Below are positions 18,688 through 27,270 of a DNA stretch of 64,000 bases, one piece after another. The stretch's first letter is position 1. Every line of letters begins with the position of its first letter. The DNA is from Bacteroidota bacterium (GTDB taxonomy: Bacteria > Bacteroidota > Bacteroidia > Flavobacteriales > Flavobacteriaceae), in NCBI GenBank assembly GCA_020161455.1, contig JAIUNZ010000011.1:51620-115619 (forward strand), in the 5' to 3' direction. Position numbers and translations under genes: made by a program. Below the pieces are notes generated by a model. That model saw only the letters and a program-made list of their open reading frames with translations, did not search any database and was not told the origin of the DNA.

Positions 18688-19110
18688 ATGATTGGAAGAG
18701 AAAAAATAACCGTAAAAACAACGATAGCGGCACCAATAGCTAAAGTTTGGAATGCCTTTACTAATCCTATTGACATTATCAATTGGAATACTGCCGATGC
18801 CAGTTGGCATTGTCCAAAAAGTGAAAATGACCTTAGGGTTGGAGGACGATTTTTATCCCGAATGGAAGCCAAAGATGGTAGTTTTGGCTTTGACTTTGAA
18901 GGCAATTATAACATCATTAACCTCCACAAAGAAATCACTTATACTATGGATGATGGCAGAGTAGCAAAAACATTGTTTAACGAAGTTGATAATAAAACAG
19001 AAGTAGAAACAACCTTTGATGCAGAAGAAGAAAACACTCTCGACTTACAAAGAAATGGCTGGCAAGCGATTCTCAACAATTTTGCAAACTATGTAACGAA
19101 TAAAAAGTAA
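18688..19110 (+). CDS. SRPBCC/AHSA1-family protein
   Basis: A 140-residue START-like protein of the activator-of-Hsp90-ATPase-homologue (AHSA1) group. The pattern VKTTIAAPIAKVWNAFTNPIDIINWN, LRVGGRFLSRMEAKDGS and GWQAILNNFANYV is typical. Such proteins bind hydrophobic ligands, but these small bacterial ones have no fixed role. It opens a run of six short genes with spacings of about 20-85 bases. Confidence 0.88.
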   Translation: MIGREKITVKTTIAAPIAKVWNAFTNPIDIINWNTADASWHCPKSENDLRVGGRFLSRMEAKDGSFGFDFEGNYNIINLHKEITYTMDDGRVAKTLFNEVDNKTEVETTFDAEEENTLDLQRNGWQAILNNFANYVTNKK

Positions 19111-19131
19111 ACAACCTTAAGATAAATCAAT

Positions 19132-19515
19132 ATGAAAAAAGACAAAATCATTTATTGGAGTGCTACAATATTTATAGTGCTTTTTGAAGGCTTCATGCCA
19201 CTAGCCACGCTCCTATTTGCAAAACAATATGCCACTGCAGGAACACAACCTTTGGGGTATCCCGATTATTTTGCTTATGCTTTAATAATCTGTAAAGTGC
19301 TGGGATGCATTGCTATATCGGCACCAAATATCTCTTCTAAACTAAGGGAATGGGCTTATGCTGGGTTTACATTCAATTTGTTATTTGCCACACTAAGTCA
19401 TGCCGTAGTTGACCAAAACATTGGATTTATTCTAATGCCGTTAGTAATATTAGCAATACTGGCAGTCTCTTATTTTTATAACGATAAAATTAAAAAACAA
19501 ACCATAAATCAGTAA
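19132..19515 (+). CDS. DoxX-like membrane protein
   Basis: A 127-residue protein with four transmembrane segments. The pattern GYPDYFAYALIICKVLGCIAI, with LREWAYAGFTFNLLFA and LSHAVVDQ, matches the DoxX-like family. No specific function can be given. It is the second gene of the operon, 21 bases after the SRPBCC gene. Confidence 0.82.
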   Translation: MKKDKIIYWSATIFIVLFEGFMPLATLLFAKQYATAGTQPLGYPDYFAYALIICKVLGCIAISAPNISSKLREWAYAGFTFNLLFATLSHAVVDQNIGFILMPLVILAILAVSYFYNDKIKKQTINQ

Positions 19516-19539
19516 TAAAAACTATATATAAAAAAAATT

Positions 19540-19977
19540 ATGGCACTAATCAATCCCTATTTAAACTATAATGGAAATGCAGAAGAAGCATTTACATTTT
19601 ACAAATCAGTATTTGGCGGAGAATTTGCAAAAGTTATCCGTTTCAAAGAAATGGCATGTCCAGAAAATCCAGTAGCAGTGCATGAAGAAAATAAAATAAT
19701 GCACATTGCGTTGCCTATTGGCAAGAATGTTTTGATGGCAAATGATGTTCCCGAAAGTATGGGAAAAGTAAATGAAAACGAAAATAGATCTAAAATAGCT
19801 ATTGCAGCCGAAAGTCGTGAAGAAGCAGACCGTTTATTCAACGGACTATCCGCTGGCGGACAAATCGAAATGCCTATTGCCGATAGTCCTTGGGGTTCTT
19901 ACTTCGGAATGTTTAGAGACAAATATGGCATCGAGTGGATGGTTGATTTTGATACAAATTACAAAGGAAAAGTATAA
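19540..19977 (+). CDS. VOC-family protein (PhnB-like)
   Basis: A 145-residue glyoxalase/bleomycin-resistance fold. Typical PhnB landmarks: INPYLNYNGNAEEAFTFYKSVFGGEF, KIMHIALPIG, LMANDVPES, FNGLSAGGQIEMPIADSPWGSYFGMFRDKYGIEWMVDF. Chemistry is unknown for most of this group; the name PhnB does not imply phosphonate use. First of four VOC genes in a row. Confidence 0.9.
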   Translation: MALINPYLNYNGNAEEAFTFYKSVFGGEFAKVIRFKEMACPENPVAVHEENKIMHIALPIGKNVLMANDVPESMGKVNENENRSKIAIAAESREEADRLFNGLSAGGQIEMPIADSPWGSYFGMFRDKYGIEWMVDFDTNYKGKV

Positions 19978-20061
19978 AGTCTTCTATAATATCAACAGCG
20001 TAATTTAGGAATAGTGACACGCTCCTATTTTTATCAAAATAATAACTTTAAAATTTATATA

Positions 20062-20466
20062 ATGTCAAAGAAAATCTTTATCAATTTGCCCATTTCAGAC
20101 TTACAAAAATCAATGGACTTTTACGCGGAAATTGGGTTTACTAACAATCCAACTTTTACTGACGAAACCGCTGCTTGCATGGTGCTCACAGAAGAAATCT
20201 ATGTAATGTTACTAACATATCCTAAGTTTTCACAATTTACAAACAAAGAAATTATTGATGCTAAAAAAACTGCTGGTGTAATTAATTCTTTATCTGTTGA
20301 CAGTATAGAAGAGGTAAATACAATGATGACCAATGCGATAAAAGCTGGAGCAACAGAACCAAGACCAGCAATGGATTATGGATTTATGTTTCAACGAAGT
20401 TTTGAGGATATTGACGGTAATCTTTGGGAAGTATTCCACATGGATGTTACTAAGTTTCCCGGATAA
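20062..20466 (+). CDS. VOC-family protein (lactoylglutathione-lyase-like)
   Basis: A 134-residue VOC protein. Landmarks are FINLPISDLQKSMDFYAEIGF, CMVLTEEIYVMLLT, ARPAMDYGFMFQ-like EPRPAMDYGFMFQRSFEDIDGN and LWEVFHMD. Metal-binding side chains are only partly conserved, so glyoxalase I activity is not implied. ATG at 20062 gives the family start; the upstream frame from 20014 is unlikely. Confidence 0.87.
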   Translation: MSKKIFINLPISDLQKSMDFYAEIGFTNNPTFTDETAACMVLTEEIYVMLLTYPKFSQFTNKEIIDAKKTAGVINSLSVDSIEEVNTMMTNAIKAGATEPRPAMDYGFMFQRSFEDIDGNLWEVFHMDVTKFPG

Positions 20467-20492
20467 TCAACACTCTAAAAAAAACAATAAAA

Positions 20493-20984
20493 ATGGAAAA
20501 TAACAAAATGAAAATCTGTTTGTGGTTTGAAAGCCAAGCAGAAGAAGCAGCAAATTTTTATAGCACTATCTTTCCTAATACCAAAATTGGAAAAGTATTA
20601 CGCTATAGTAAAGAGGCAATAGAAATACATAAAATGCCCGAAGGATCAGTAATGACAGTTGAATTTAGTATAAACGATATGGATTTTATTGGCATTAATG
20701 GTGGTCCTGTTTTTAAATTTAATGAAGCCATATCCGTAATGGTGAGTTGTGACACTCAAGAAGAAATAGACAATTATTGGAGTAAATTGACTGTTGATGG
20801 AGAAGAACTACCTTGTGGATGGTGCAAAGACAAATATGGTTTGGTGTGGCAAATAGCACCAACAATATTACATCAAATGTTATCGGATAGCAATTCTGAA
20901 AAAGTACAAAGGGTTACACATGCCTATATGCAAATGAAAAAATTTGATATAGTAAAGTTGGAAAAAGCTTTCGCAGGTAATTAA
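20493..20984 (+). CDS. VOC-family protein (PhnB/3-demethylubiquinone-methyltransferase-like)
   Basis: A 163-residue protein matching the group annotated as 3-demethylubiquinone-9 3-methyltransferase: KICLWFESQAEEAANFYSTIF, VEFSINDMDFIGINGGP, MVSCDTQEEIDNYWSKLT, PCGWCKDKYGLVWQIAP and a C-terminal helical tail (YMQMKKFDIVKLEKAF). The methyltransferase label is historical; these are VOC proteins of unknown activity. A second ATG at 20508 could be used. Confidence 0.88.
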   Translation: MENNKMKICLWFESQAEEAANFYSTIFPNTKIGKVLRYSKEAIEIHKMPEGSVMTVEFSINDMDFIGINGGPVFKFNEAISVMVSCDTQEEIDNYWSKLTVDGEELPCGWCKDKYGLVWQIAPTILHQMLSDSNSEKVQRVTHAYMQMKKFDIVKLEKAFAGN

Positions 20985-21008
20985 ACGGTATATAAAAAAA
21001 ATTTAAAC

Positions 21009-21389
21009 ATGCCGACAGCACAAACAGTAAAGAGTGCCTTTTTCATTACTTTTAATGGTAATTGTAAAGAGGCACTTTCCTTCTATCAAAGTTGTTTTGG
21101 TGGTGAATTGCATATTGATACGTTCACTACTCCAATGAATGGTTTAACAGAAACACCGGTAATCACAGGTTTTTTAACTTCTAATATAATTACTATTTAT
21201 GGTTCCGATTTGGTAGCAGATAACGGAAGACGTATTGGTAACTTTATGGCTATTTATGTACATTGTACTAATCATAAAGAGCGATTGTCTTATTTAGAAA
21301 AATTAGCTCCTAAACCACAACTTTATGTTTCAGAAAAATTAATTGAAATATCAGATGTGTTTGATGTAGTGTGGTTATTTGGAATATAA
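21009..21389 (+). CDS. VOC-family protein, shortened
   Basis: A 126-residue VOC-like protein: FFITFNGNCKEALSFYQSCFGGELHIDTF at the N terminus and LTSNIITIYGSDLV after it are recognisable, but the second half is short and lacks the W-G-x-x-x-G-x-x-x-D-x-x-G-x-x-W ending of its paralogues, finishing DVVWLFGI. It may be a degenerate or divergent member. Last gene of the operon. Confidence 0.78.
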   Translation: MPTAQTVKSAFFITFNGNCKEALSFYQSCFGGELHIDTFTTPMNGLTETPVITGFLTSNIITIYGSDLVADNGRRIGNFMAIYVHCTNHKERLSYLEKLAPKPQLYVSEKLIEISDVFDVVWLFGI

Positions 21390-21474
21390 ATTTGATATAA
21401 ATCGCTCATGTAAAAATACAAGCTGAAATAATTAACATTAATAATATTTATATTTTTTTTGTCATAAAAGATAA

Positions 21475-21624
21475 ACTATTGGTTTTCAAACTAAAATAGC
21501 AAATGCTAAAGAAGAAGTCTATTCTTCTATAGTCAGTAAAGGCTGGAAGTATGCTAGTGGCGTTTACTTTGTAAAAGTATTTATAGCTGATGCAAACCAA
21601 ACTTATAAATTATTGAAAGAATAA
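21475..21624 (+). pseudogene. Remnant of a T9SS C-terminal sorting domain
   Basis: In frame from 21475 to the TAA at 21622 the sequence reads SKGWKYASGVYFVKVFIADA then NQTYKLLKE. The A-S-G-V-Y-F-V-K-V pattern and lysine-rich end are those of a type A sorting domain that directs outer-membrane export by the type IX system. A stop codon immediately precedes and no start or passenger domain is present, so it is a 3' relic of a lost secreted protein. Confidence 0.6.
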
Positions 21625-21645
21625 AAGTTGAATAGTTAATTACTG

Positions 21646-21680
21646 AAAAATCCACTAGTTTAAAAACTTTGTGGATTTTT
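21646..21680. terminator. Bidirectional terminator
   Basis: AAAAATCCAC at 21646-21655 and GTGGATTTTT at 21671-21680 form a perfect 10-bp stem with T runs on both strands. It serves the T9SS relic on the plus side and the M28 peptidase gene on the minus side. Confidence 0.8.
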
Positions 21681-21715
21681 CTTTTTTTATTTGCATATCC
21701 AATAAACCTAACTCT

Positions 21716-22894
21716 TTAATTCAATACAATCTTTTGAGTATAACGAATAACATTACTTTTAATAACAGCAAGATAAATTCCTTTAGCTAAAGAAGAGATT
21801 GGGATAGTTTCAATTTGATTTGGTTTGTTAAAAGATTGTTGTATCACCACTTTTCCATTTATATCTATTAACGAAACGGTAGTTGCAGTTGGTGTTTGGT
21901 TACCAAAATTGATATTAAGAAATTGAGCCGTTGGATTGGGAAAAACATTCATCAAAGTAGCATCTTTAACCTTATCATTACCCAAAGCACTCGTAGCCGC
22001 CACAGCAAAGTGCATCATGGCACCTGTAGCCGCTTTACCTACTCTATAAACATAGTTGGGATCCATGTTTTCTAACAAATCGTTAGCAGTGTGTTTGTAT
22101 GGTGTTTCGTTGGTTTCAAAAAAACCTGTGATGATTTCATTGTTTTCTTCAAATGGCATATAGTCTGAAGCATATGCGTAAGATAAATCAGTGAATAAAT
22201 CAGAATAGAGTTCTACACAAGTAATCAATTCGTTAGTAACAGCATTAGAAGCCGCGTTGTTAGATGTTGGGCTACCTGTATCGCGCTCGCAAGTTATGGT
22301 GTCGTTATCCATGTCAGCTCTACCGCCTACTTCATCAATATTAAAAACCAATTTAATATTCATTTTCGGATTAGTACTATTCACCACATTAGAAACAAAG
22401 TTTTGACTTCCAATAAGTCCGTCTTCTTCTCCGCTGAAATTAATAAACTTAATAGAATATTCGGTTGGAATGTTTTGTAATAAACGCGCAACTTCAAGCA
22501 ATATGGCTGTTCCGCTACCGTTATCGTTTGTTCCTGTACCAGTAATAGTATCATAGTGCCCACAGATAATGACAAACGTATTGGGATAAGTAGTACCAAT
22601 TTTGGTTAAAACCAAATTTTTGCAGGTAGCATTGCCATTGCTAAAACTATATTCTTGCATTTGCGAAGCCGTATATCCATAGCTGGTGTATTTGTTCTTT
22701 ATCCAGGTTAATGTATTCTGCAAAGCCGCAGTTCCTCTACACTTGACACCAAGGTTTTCAAATTCAGTCAAGTCATTCAAGACGTTTGTAACCGATACTT
22801 GGTTGGCAATAGTAGCATAATAAGGAATGTATTGTTGACTGTGGGAAGCAAATGCGAATAAAAAAAGAACTGCGAAAAGTAACTTTGACTTCAT
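21716..22894 (-). CDS. Secreted M28-family zinc peptidase with T9SS sorting domain
   Basis: A 392-residue exported peptidase. A signal peptide (ending FASHSQQ) is followed by an M28 catalytic domain with metal ligands in VIICGHYDT, TNDNGSGTAILLE, FSGEEDGLIGS, NIDEVGG and PYKHTANDLLENM. The last ~75 residues (NVFPNPTAQFLNINFG ... GIYLAVIKSN ... TQKIVLN) are a type A T9SS sorting domain, so the enzyme is delivered to the cell surface or medium. It is probably an aminopeptidase. Start at 22894 is where the signal peptide begins. Confidence 0.92.
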   Translation of the reverse strand: MKSKLLFAVLFLFAFASHSQQYIPYYATIANQVSVTNVLNDLTEFENLGVKCRGTAALQNTLTWIKNKYTSYGYTASQMQEYSFSNGNATCKNLVLTKIGTTYPNTFVIICGHYDTITGTGTNDNGSGTAILLEVARLLQNIPTEYSIKFINFSGEEDGLIGSQNFVSNVVNSTNPKMNIKLVFNIDEVGGRADMDNDTITCERDTGSPTSNNAASNAVTNELITCVELYSDLFTDLSYAYASDYMPFEENNEIITGFFETNETPYKHTANDLLENMDPNYVYRVGKAATGAMMHFAVAATSALGNDKVKDATLMNVFPNPTAQFLNINFGNQTPTATTVSLIDINGKVVIQQSFNKPNQIETIPISSLAKGIYLAVIKSNVIRYTQKIVLN

Positions 22895-23166
22895 TAGATT
22901 GTAGGTGCTAATTGGGGTAATAGTAAATAAATGAGATAGCAAATATACTAATTCTTTAATGATTTACTAAAAACACCTCATTTGTATTTTGAAACCAACT
23001 CTAAATTCCAGTTTGATTATCAAACCATTAAAACGCCTTAATCAAACCTTAAGCATTCGAAACTAATCTTTGGCACAGCTATTGGAATATAACAAATAAC
23101 AGCAACAAACACTGTTCGACGAAGCCGAAAATCGAAAGAGTAAGCAAAACTCAAATAATAATGATT

Positions 23167-23700
23167 ATGAAAAAAATTACCCTTTTAGTAGCTAGCATTT
23201 TACTGGTAGGAAATGTAGCGAAAGCATCAGAAGTAATCATAAACGCTGGTGAAGAACGTGGAACGAGAATGAGCTTTGATGAGCCAATTTCATTTGTAGA
23301 ACGAGGTATTGAGTTTTTTGTATTCCCAAATGGAGATTTTGACTTTAACACTCGTCCACAAGACAGTCAAGGCGACTATTTTTTTAGAAAAGCTGGCGGC
23401 AGAAACACTTCAACACAAGCAAGAGGAAACACAAATTATGGTGGACTAATTCAGCACGATAGTTTTGGCAGAGTTAGAAGAGTTGGCAACACGTTTATCA
23501 ACTACGACAATCGTGATAGAGTAAGCAGAATTGGAACCGTTTATATGAAGTACAACCGAATAGGAATGTCACAAATTGGCGGAATGCAGTTGGTATATAA
23601 CTACAGAGGCGATCTTATAAACACCATTGGAAGCATCAAAGGAAGAAGCAACCAAGGTTTTGTGTACACGAACAATTATAATAACAACTATAACAACAGT
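23167..23700 (+). pseudogene. Secreted Asn/Tyr-rich protein, 5' part of IS-split gene
   Basis: Residues 1-178 of an exported protein: signal peptide MKKITLLVASILLVGNVAKA, then a Gly/Arg-rich body with repeated motifs RVRRVGNTFINYDNRDRVSR and IGTVYMKYNRIGMSQIGG, and an Asn-Tyr run. The open frame continues nine codons into the IS element (to 23730, tail SCCTTPPKK), but those codons are IS end sequence. Removing 23701-25407 and one copy of the 8-bp target repeat joins this part in frame to 25416-25499, giving 205 residues. I do not know the function; similar small secreted proteins occur in flavobacteria. Confidence 0.85.
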
Positions 23701-23754
23701 AGCTGTTGCACAACCCCTCCCAAAAAATAATTTTTCCAAATAAATCAAAAAAAC

Positions 23755-23784
23755 AACCTTGTTTAGTGATTTCTAAGCGAGGTT
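23755..23784 (-). terminator. Terminator of the IS transposase
   Basis: A 12-bp stem with two G-U pairs (arms 23755-23766 and 23773-23784, loop TGATTT) overlaps the transposase stop codon and is followed on the minus strand by seven T. Confidence 0.7.
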
Positions 23785-25371
23785 TATTTTTGGGTTGAAA
23801 TTGGGATTTTGAAAAATTGGGTATCTCAAAAAGGTGCTTTTTAAGTCAAAAAGAAAGGTTTTTAAACAAGTTTGTGCTTTTCCTATTTGTAAACACATTT
23901 CTTGGGCTGTGATACTTGGCTTTTTGGTGATGAACTTCAGGTATTTCTTGAGATTGTAGGTCATGGCAGCCATAAGTACATGCTTGTTGGCTTGCTGTAT
24001 GCCTCGTGAGTTGATTTTTTTCATGTTTAGGAAGTTGATGAGCGTTCCTAAAACGGGTTCGACCGTTTTACTGCGTATTTTGCTCATTCGCTTGGCATAG
24101 AGCGGGTTTTTGGTGAGTTTTTTATGCATCAAGTCATACAAGGGTTTATGGATGCTGTCGTCTATCTTTTTAAAATTAGTTTTCAGACCACAACAGACTT
24201 CGCGTAGCGGACAGTTTTTGCAATCGCTTTCGCTACTTCGGTAGGTTTTTTTGGTGTAGCCTTTGCTGTCGGTCTTTTCGCCTTTGAAGTGTAGTTTGGC
24301 TTGGTTTCCGCCTTCTTTGATGCAGTCGTATCGATTCTCTTCTTTGTTGAACACAAAGCCTTCTCGCTCGGGTGTGTATTGCCCAAAGTTGGGCATCCAA
24401 GCTTCAATGTCGTTCTCGTGTAGGTATTTCAATGCTTCGCCACTACTGTATCCTGCATCGGCTAGTATTTCGCCCAGTTCGATGTGGTTTTCTTCTAGGT
24501 TTTCTTTGGTGATTTCTACTATTTGTTCTAAGCATTGACTGTCGCGTTTGTCGGCAAAGTCGGCGCAAGCTCCAGTAATAACGTGGTTGGCATCGTCTAC
24601 GGCGAGTTGTCCAAAATAATTGAGTTGTCTGGCTTTGCCTGGTTTTACACTTATTCTGGCATCGGGATCGGTTGAACTATAGTGCGTGTGATTGCTCAGG
24701 TATTTTGGTCGAATTAGGTTGCCGTGTTCGTCTTTTCTGTCGCCTTTACTGCTACTTTTTGGCATTGACTTATAGGCTTTTTTTTTCCAGTCGTGGTGTT
24801 GTTCCACTTGTTTGGTGCGGGTGTTACTTACTTTAAACTCGCTGTTTTCGTTGAGTTCATCGGCATAATAATCGGCATCGTCTAACACTTCTTTTTCAAC
24901 CAAACTGTCCATAGAAGCATTGGCTTTGATAAACGCACTATCCACCGCTTGCCGTTTGCCGCGAACCATACCTTTGGAAACGCACAGTTGCAAAACGGTT
25001 TTGAACAATTCTATAAATACTTCTTCGCCATACAAACTTCGGGTTCTACTAATGGTACTGTGCCATGGTAGTTGCTCATGAATATCATATCCTAAAAACA
25101 AACGAATGGATAAACTATCGCTACAAAAAGCTATCAATTGTCTATCTGAATTGATGTTGTTCAAATAACCAACCAATAATATCTTGAAAAAAACTACTGG
25201 GTCAATACTTTCCTGGCCTTCCTTGCCATAGTAGTCTTTAGTAGCTTTATAAATAAAATCTAAAGACAAATCTTTAGATAATCGACGGTAGAAATTATCC
25301 GTCGGAACTAGGTCATAAATATTGACCGTAGTGAATAGTTCTGGGGTTAAGTGCTTTTTTCCTTGCATCAA
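23773..25371 (-). CDS. IS1182-family transposase
   Basis: A 532-residue DDE transposase. An N-terminal DUF772-type domain (YDLVPTDNFYRRLSKDL ... LVGYLNNINSDRQLIAFC) is followed by a transposase DDE domain: AVDSAFIKANASMDSLVE (first Asp), GACADFADKRDSQCLEQI and ILADAGYSSGEALKYLHEN (second Asp), and a C-terminal part with NCPLREVC and a Glu in KTVEPVLGTL. No frameshift or stop interrupts it, so the element may still be active. Confidence 0.93.
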   Translation of the reverse strand: MMQGKKHLTPELFTTVNIYDLVPTDNFYRRLSKDLSLDFIYKATKDYYGKEGQESIDPVVFFKILLVGYLNNINSDRQLIAFCSDSLSIRLFLGYDIHEQLPWHSTISRTRSLYGEEVFIELFKTVLQLCVSKGMVRGKRQAVDSAFIKANASMDSLVEKEVLDDADYYADELNENSEFKVSNTRTKQVEQHHDWKKKAYKSMPKSSSKGDRKDEHGNLIRPKYLSNHTHYSSTDPDARISVKPGKARQLNYFGQLAVDDANHVITGACADFADKRDSQCLEQIVEITKENLEENHIELGEILADAGYSSGEALKYLHENDIEAWMPNFGQYTPEREGFVFNKEENRYDCIKEGGNQAKLHFKGEKTDSKGYTKKTYRSSESDCKNCPLREVCCGLKTNFKKIDDSIHKPLYDLMHKKLTKNPLYAKRMSKIRSKTVEPVLGTLINFLNMKKINSRGIQQANKHVLMAAMTYNLKKYLKFITKKPSITAQEMCLQIGKAQTCLKTFLFDLKSTFLRYPIFQNPNFNPKINLA

Positions 25372-25415
25372 TAAATTTAATAATTAAATTTGAGTTGTGC
25401 AACAAGCACAACAGT

Positions 25416-25499
25416 TATACTTCAAATTATACTCAGGATAATAATTACTACTACTATAGAACCGACGGAACAAAAGCCGTAATTGAGGAAAGAAAGTAG
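25416..25499 (+). pseudogene. 3' part of the IS-split secreted-protein gene
   Basis: Twenty-seven codons and a TAG continue the reading frame of 23167-23700 after the IS: YTSNYTQDNNYYYYRTDG then TKAVIEERK. The Asn/Tyr-rich character matches the upstream part exactly, and the frame is restored only if the element and one copy of its 8-bp target duplication are removed. A terminator follows at 25546. Confidence 0.85.
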
Positions 25500-25545
25500 T
25501 CAAAAGAAAAAAGATAGTTTAGGTTAGTTAGGTTTTGATGAAAAA

Positions 25546-25578
25546 AATCCCGCAAAGTGAGTACAATGCGGGATTTTT
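25546..25578. terminator. Bidirectional terminator
   Basis: AATCCCGCA and TGCGGGATT form a perfect stem (25546-25554 with 25567-25575) with A and T runs on either side. It would end the original secreted-protein gene and the sugar-transporter operon. Confidence 0.85.
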
Positions 25579-25599
25579 GATTTTATGAAATAGACAGTT

Positions 25600-27258
25600 T
25601 TAATGGCTTCCTTCTACTTCAATGGCATCTACATCGATGTTTTGTTTCTTCAATAAACCTTTCACTAAAAAGGCAAATAAAGTTAAATAACCAAAGCAAA
25701 CTACAGCAATAATATACGATTGATGAATACCAATAATATCAGATAACTTCCCTTGAATTGGCGGAATAATACCTCCACCAAGTATCATCATAATTAAGAA
25801 AGCAGAACCTTGCGAAGTATATTTCCCTAATCCAATAATAGACAAACTAAAAATAGATGGCCACATTATACTACACGCCAATCCACCCGCTAAGAAAGCG
25901 TAAATGGCAAGAGTACTTGTAGTAGATAAACCTACGACCATTGCAATAATTCCAAAGCTTCCAAAAATCATTAAGGTTTTGGCAGGCTTGTCTTTACTTA
26001 AAAAGAAAGCACCAATTTGGATTAAAACACAGAATACATAATAATACAAAGGTGTCATATCTTTTCCTAAAAAGACATTAGCTCCAAGGATAATACCAAA
26101 AGCAATAAGCGGAACAACGATTAAAGCTATTGTTTTTTTCATTCCTTTTAAATTGAAAACGCTGATGGCACCAGCCCAACGACCAATCATCAAACTTCCC
26201 CAATACATAGATATATAAGGTGCAATGTCAGAAGATTGCAAACTTCCAAATTCATCAAGCTTTAACAATTCTCCTAGGTTACTTCCTATCGCAACTTCTA
26301 CACCAACATAAGTAAAAATGGCTAACATTCCCAAAACCAACTGTGGATATTTCATAGCTCCCCAACCTTCGGATTTCTTTTGAGCAGATGCATAAGAAAA
26401 TAATATCCCACCAATCACTACTACTAATGCACCCATTAGCCAATTCATTCTGTATTGTTCTAAAGCTTGCATTTGAACGACATCAAAAGTTGTTGTATCG
26501 GTTTGATAGGTTTTAAAGATTGGCACAAAACAAGCCGCTAACAAAATAGTCATTACTACCAACGTTGTTAAGGCTTTGTTAGCTTTCTCTATCGGTTCAT
26601 CAGAAATGCCACTTGGTACTTTTTTTGAAAAGTAAAACAAGGCAGCCGCGGCTACAAAAAGAAAACCTACACATGCATAAAGTATCACAACTTTACTTAA
26701 TTCTAGAGCTTTTATTTGCTCATCTGTAATAGAAGCGGTAGTTCCAAATAAAGCTACACCAATAATAAGCGGACCAATAGTTGTTCCAAAAGAATTGATT
26801 CCACCGCCAAGATTGACACGACTTGCACCAGTTTTTGGATCACCCAATAAAACCGCAAAAGGATTGGCAGCCGTTTGTTGCAAAGAGAAACCCAATGCTA
26901 CAATAAACAGTCCAACTAACATTCCTACATATAAATTGGCTTCAACTGCAGCTATCATTGCTCCAGCTCCAAGAGCCGAAAATAATAAACCATAAACTAT
27001 ACTTTTCTTGTAACCCCATTTTCCAACAATGTCTTTTCCGGACATGTTTCCAAAAGCAAACAATAATAATGCACCAATATAATAAGCCGTATAAAAAGCA
27101 AAATCTACCAATTGTGATTGAAACTGATCTAAAGAAAAGTAACTTTTACAAAAAGGAATGAAAATACTATTTCCTGCAGCGATAAATCCCCAGAAAAAGA
27201 AAACAGTAATCAGCGTATAAAGTGCTGGATAATTGGTTTTTTGGTTTTCAACATTCAT
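25600..27258 (-). CDS. FHS-type sugar MFS transporter
   Basis: A 552-residue membrane protein of the fucose-galactose-glucose:H+ symporter group. Landmarks are [22 protein letters not shown] at the N terminus, [20 protein letters not shown] with the family's N-P motif, and [41 protein letters not shown] near the C terminus. It is longer than FucP (~438) because of a large insertion in the middle, seen in other Bacteroidetes members. It lies 12 bases after the GH97 gene, so it probably imports the sugar that enzyme releases. Confidence 0.88.
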   Translation of the reverse strand: MNVENQKTNYPALYTLITVFFFWGFIAAGNSIFIPFCKSYFSLDQFQSQLVDFAFYTAYYIGALLLFAFGNMSGKDIVGKWGYKKSIVYGLLFSALGAGAMIAAVEANLYVGMLVGLFIVALGFSLQQTAANPFAVLLGDPKTGASRVNLGGGINSFGTTIGPLIIGVALFGTTASITDEQIKALELSKVVILYACVGFLFVAAAALFYFSKKVPSGISDEPIEKANKALTTLVVMTILLAACFVPIFKTYQTDTTTFDVVQMQALEQYRMNWLMGALVVVIGGILFSYASAQKKSEGWGAMKYPQLVLGMLAIFTYVGVEVAIGSNLGELLKLDEFGSLQSSDIAPYISMYWGSLMIGRWAGAISVFNLKGMKKTIALIVVPLIAFGIILGANVFLGKDMTPLYYYVFCVLIQIGAFFLSKDKPAKTLMIFGSFGIIAMVVGLSTTSTLAIYAFLAGGLACSIMWPSIFSLSIIGLGKYTSQGSAFLIMMILGGGIIPPIQGKLSDIIGIHQSYIIAVVCFGYLTLFAFLVKGLLKKQNIDVDAIEVEGSH

Positions 27259-27270
27259 AGTTAAAATGGG

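Larger units (their letters stand above)
23701..25407 (-). mobile_element. IS1182-type insertion sequence, 1707 bp, complete
   Basis: The ends are AGCTGTTGCACAAC at 23701-23714 and GTTGTGCAACAAGC at 25394-25407, inverted repeats with an identical 11-base core (TGTTGCACAAC). An 8-bp direct repeat ACAACAGT flanks the element at 23693-23700 and 25408-25415, the target-site duplication. The element carries one transposase gene on the minus strand and its own terminator. It has split a secreted-protein gene; fragments on both sides rejoin in frame. The intact transposase and exact flanking repeat suggest recent insertion. Confidence 0.9.

Noticed and set aside
23701-23730. Native C terminus of the secreted protein (tail with CCTTPPKK)
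   Set aside because: These codons are the left end of the IS element; the true tail lies at 25416-25499.
24183-24538. Other-strand frames inside the transposase gene
   Set aside because: They are shadows of a well-supported 532-codon gene.
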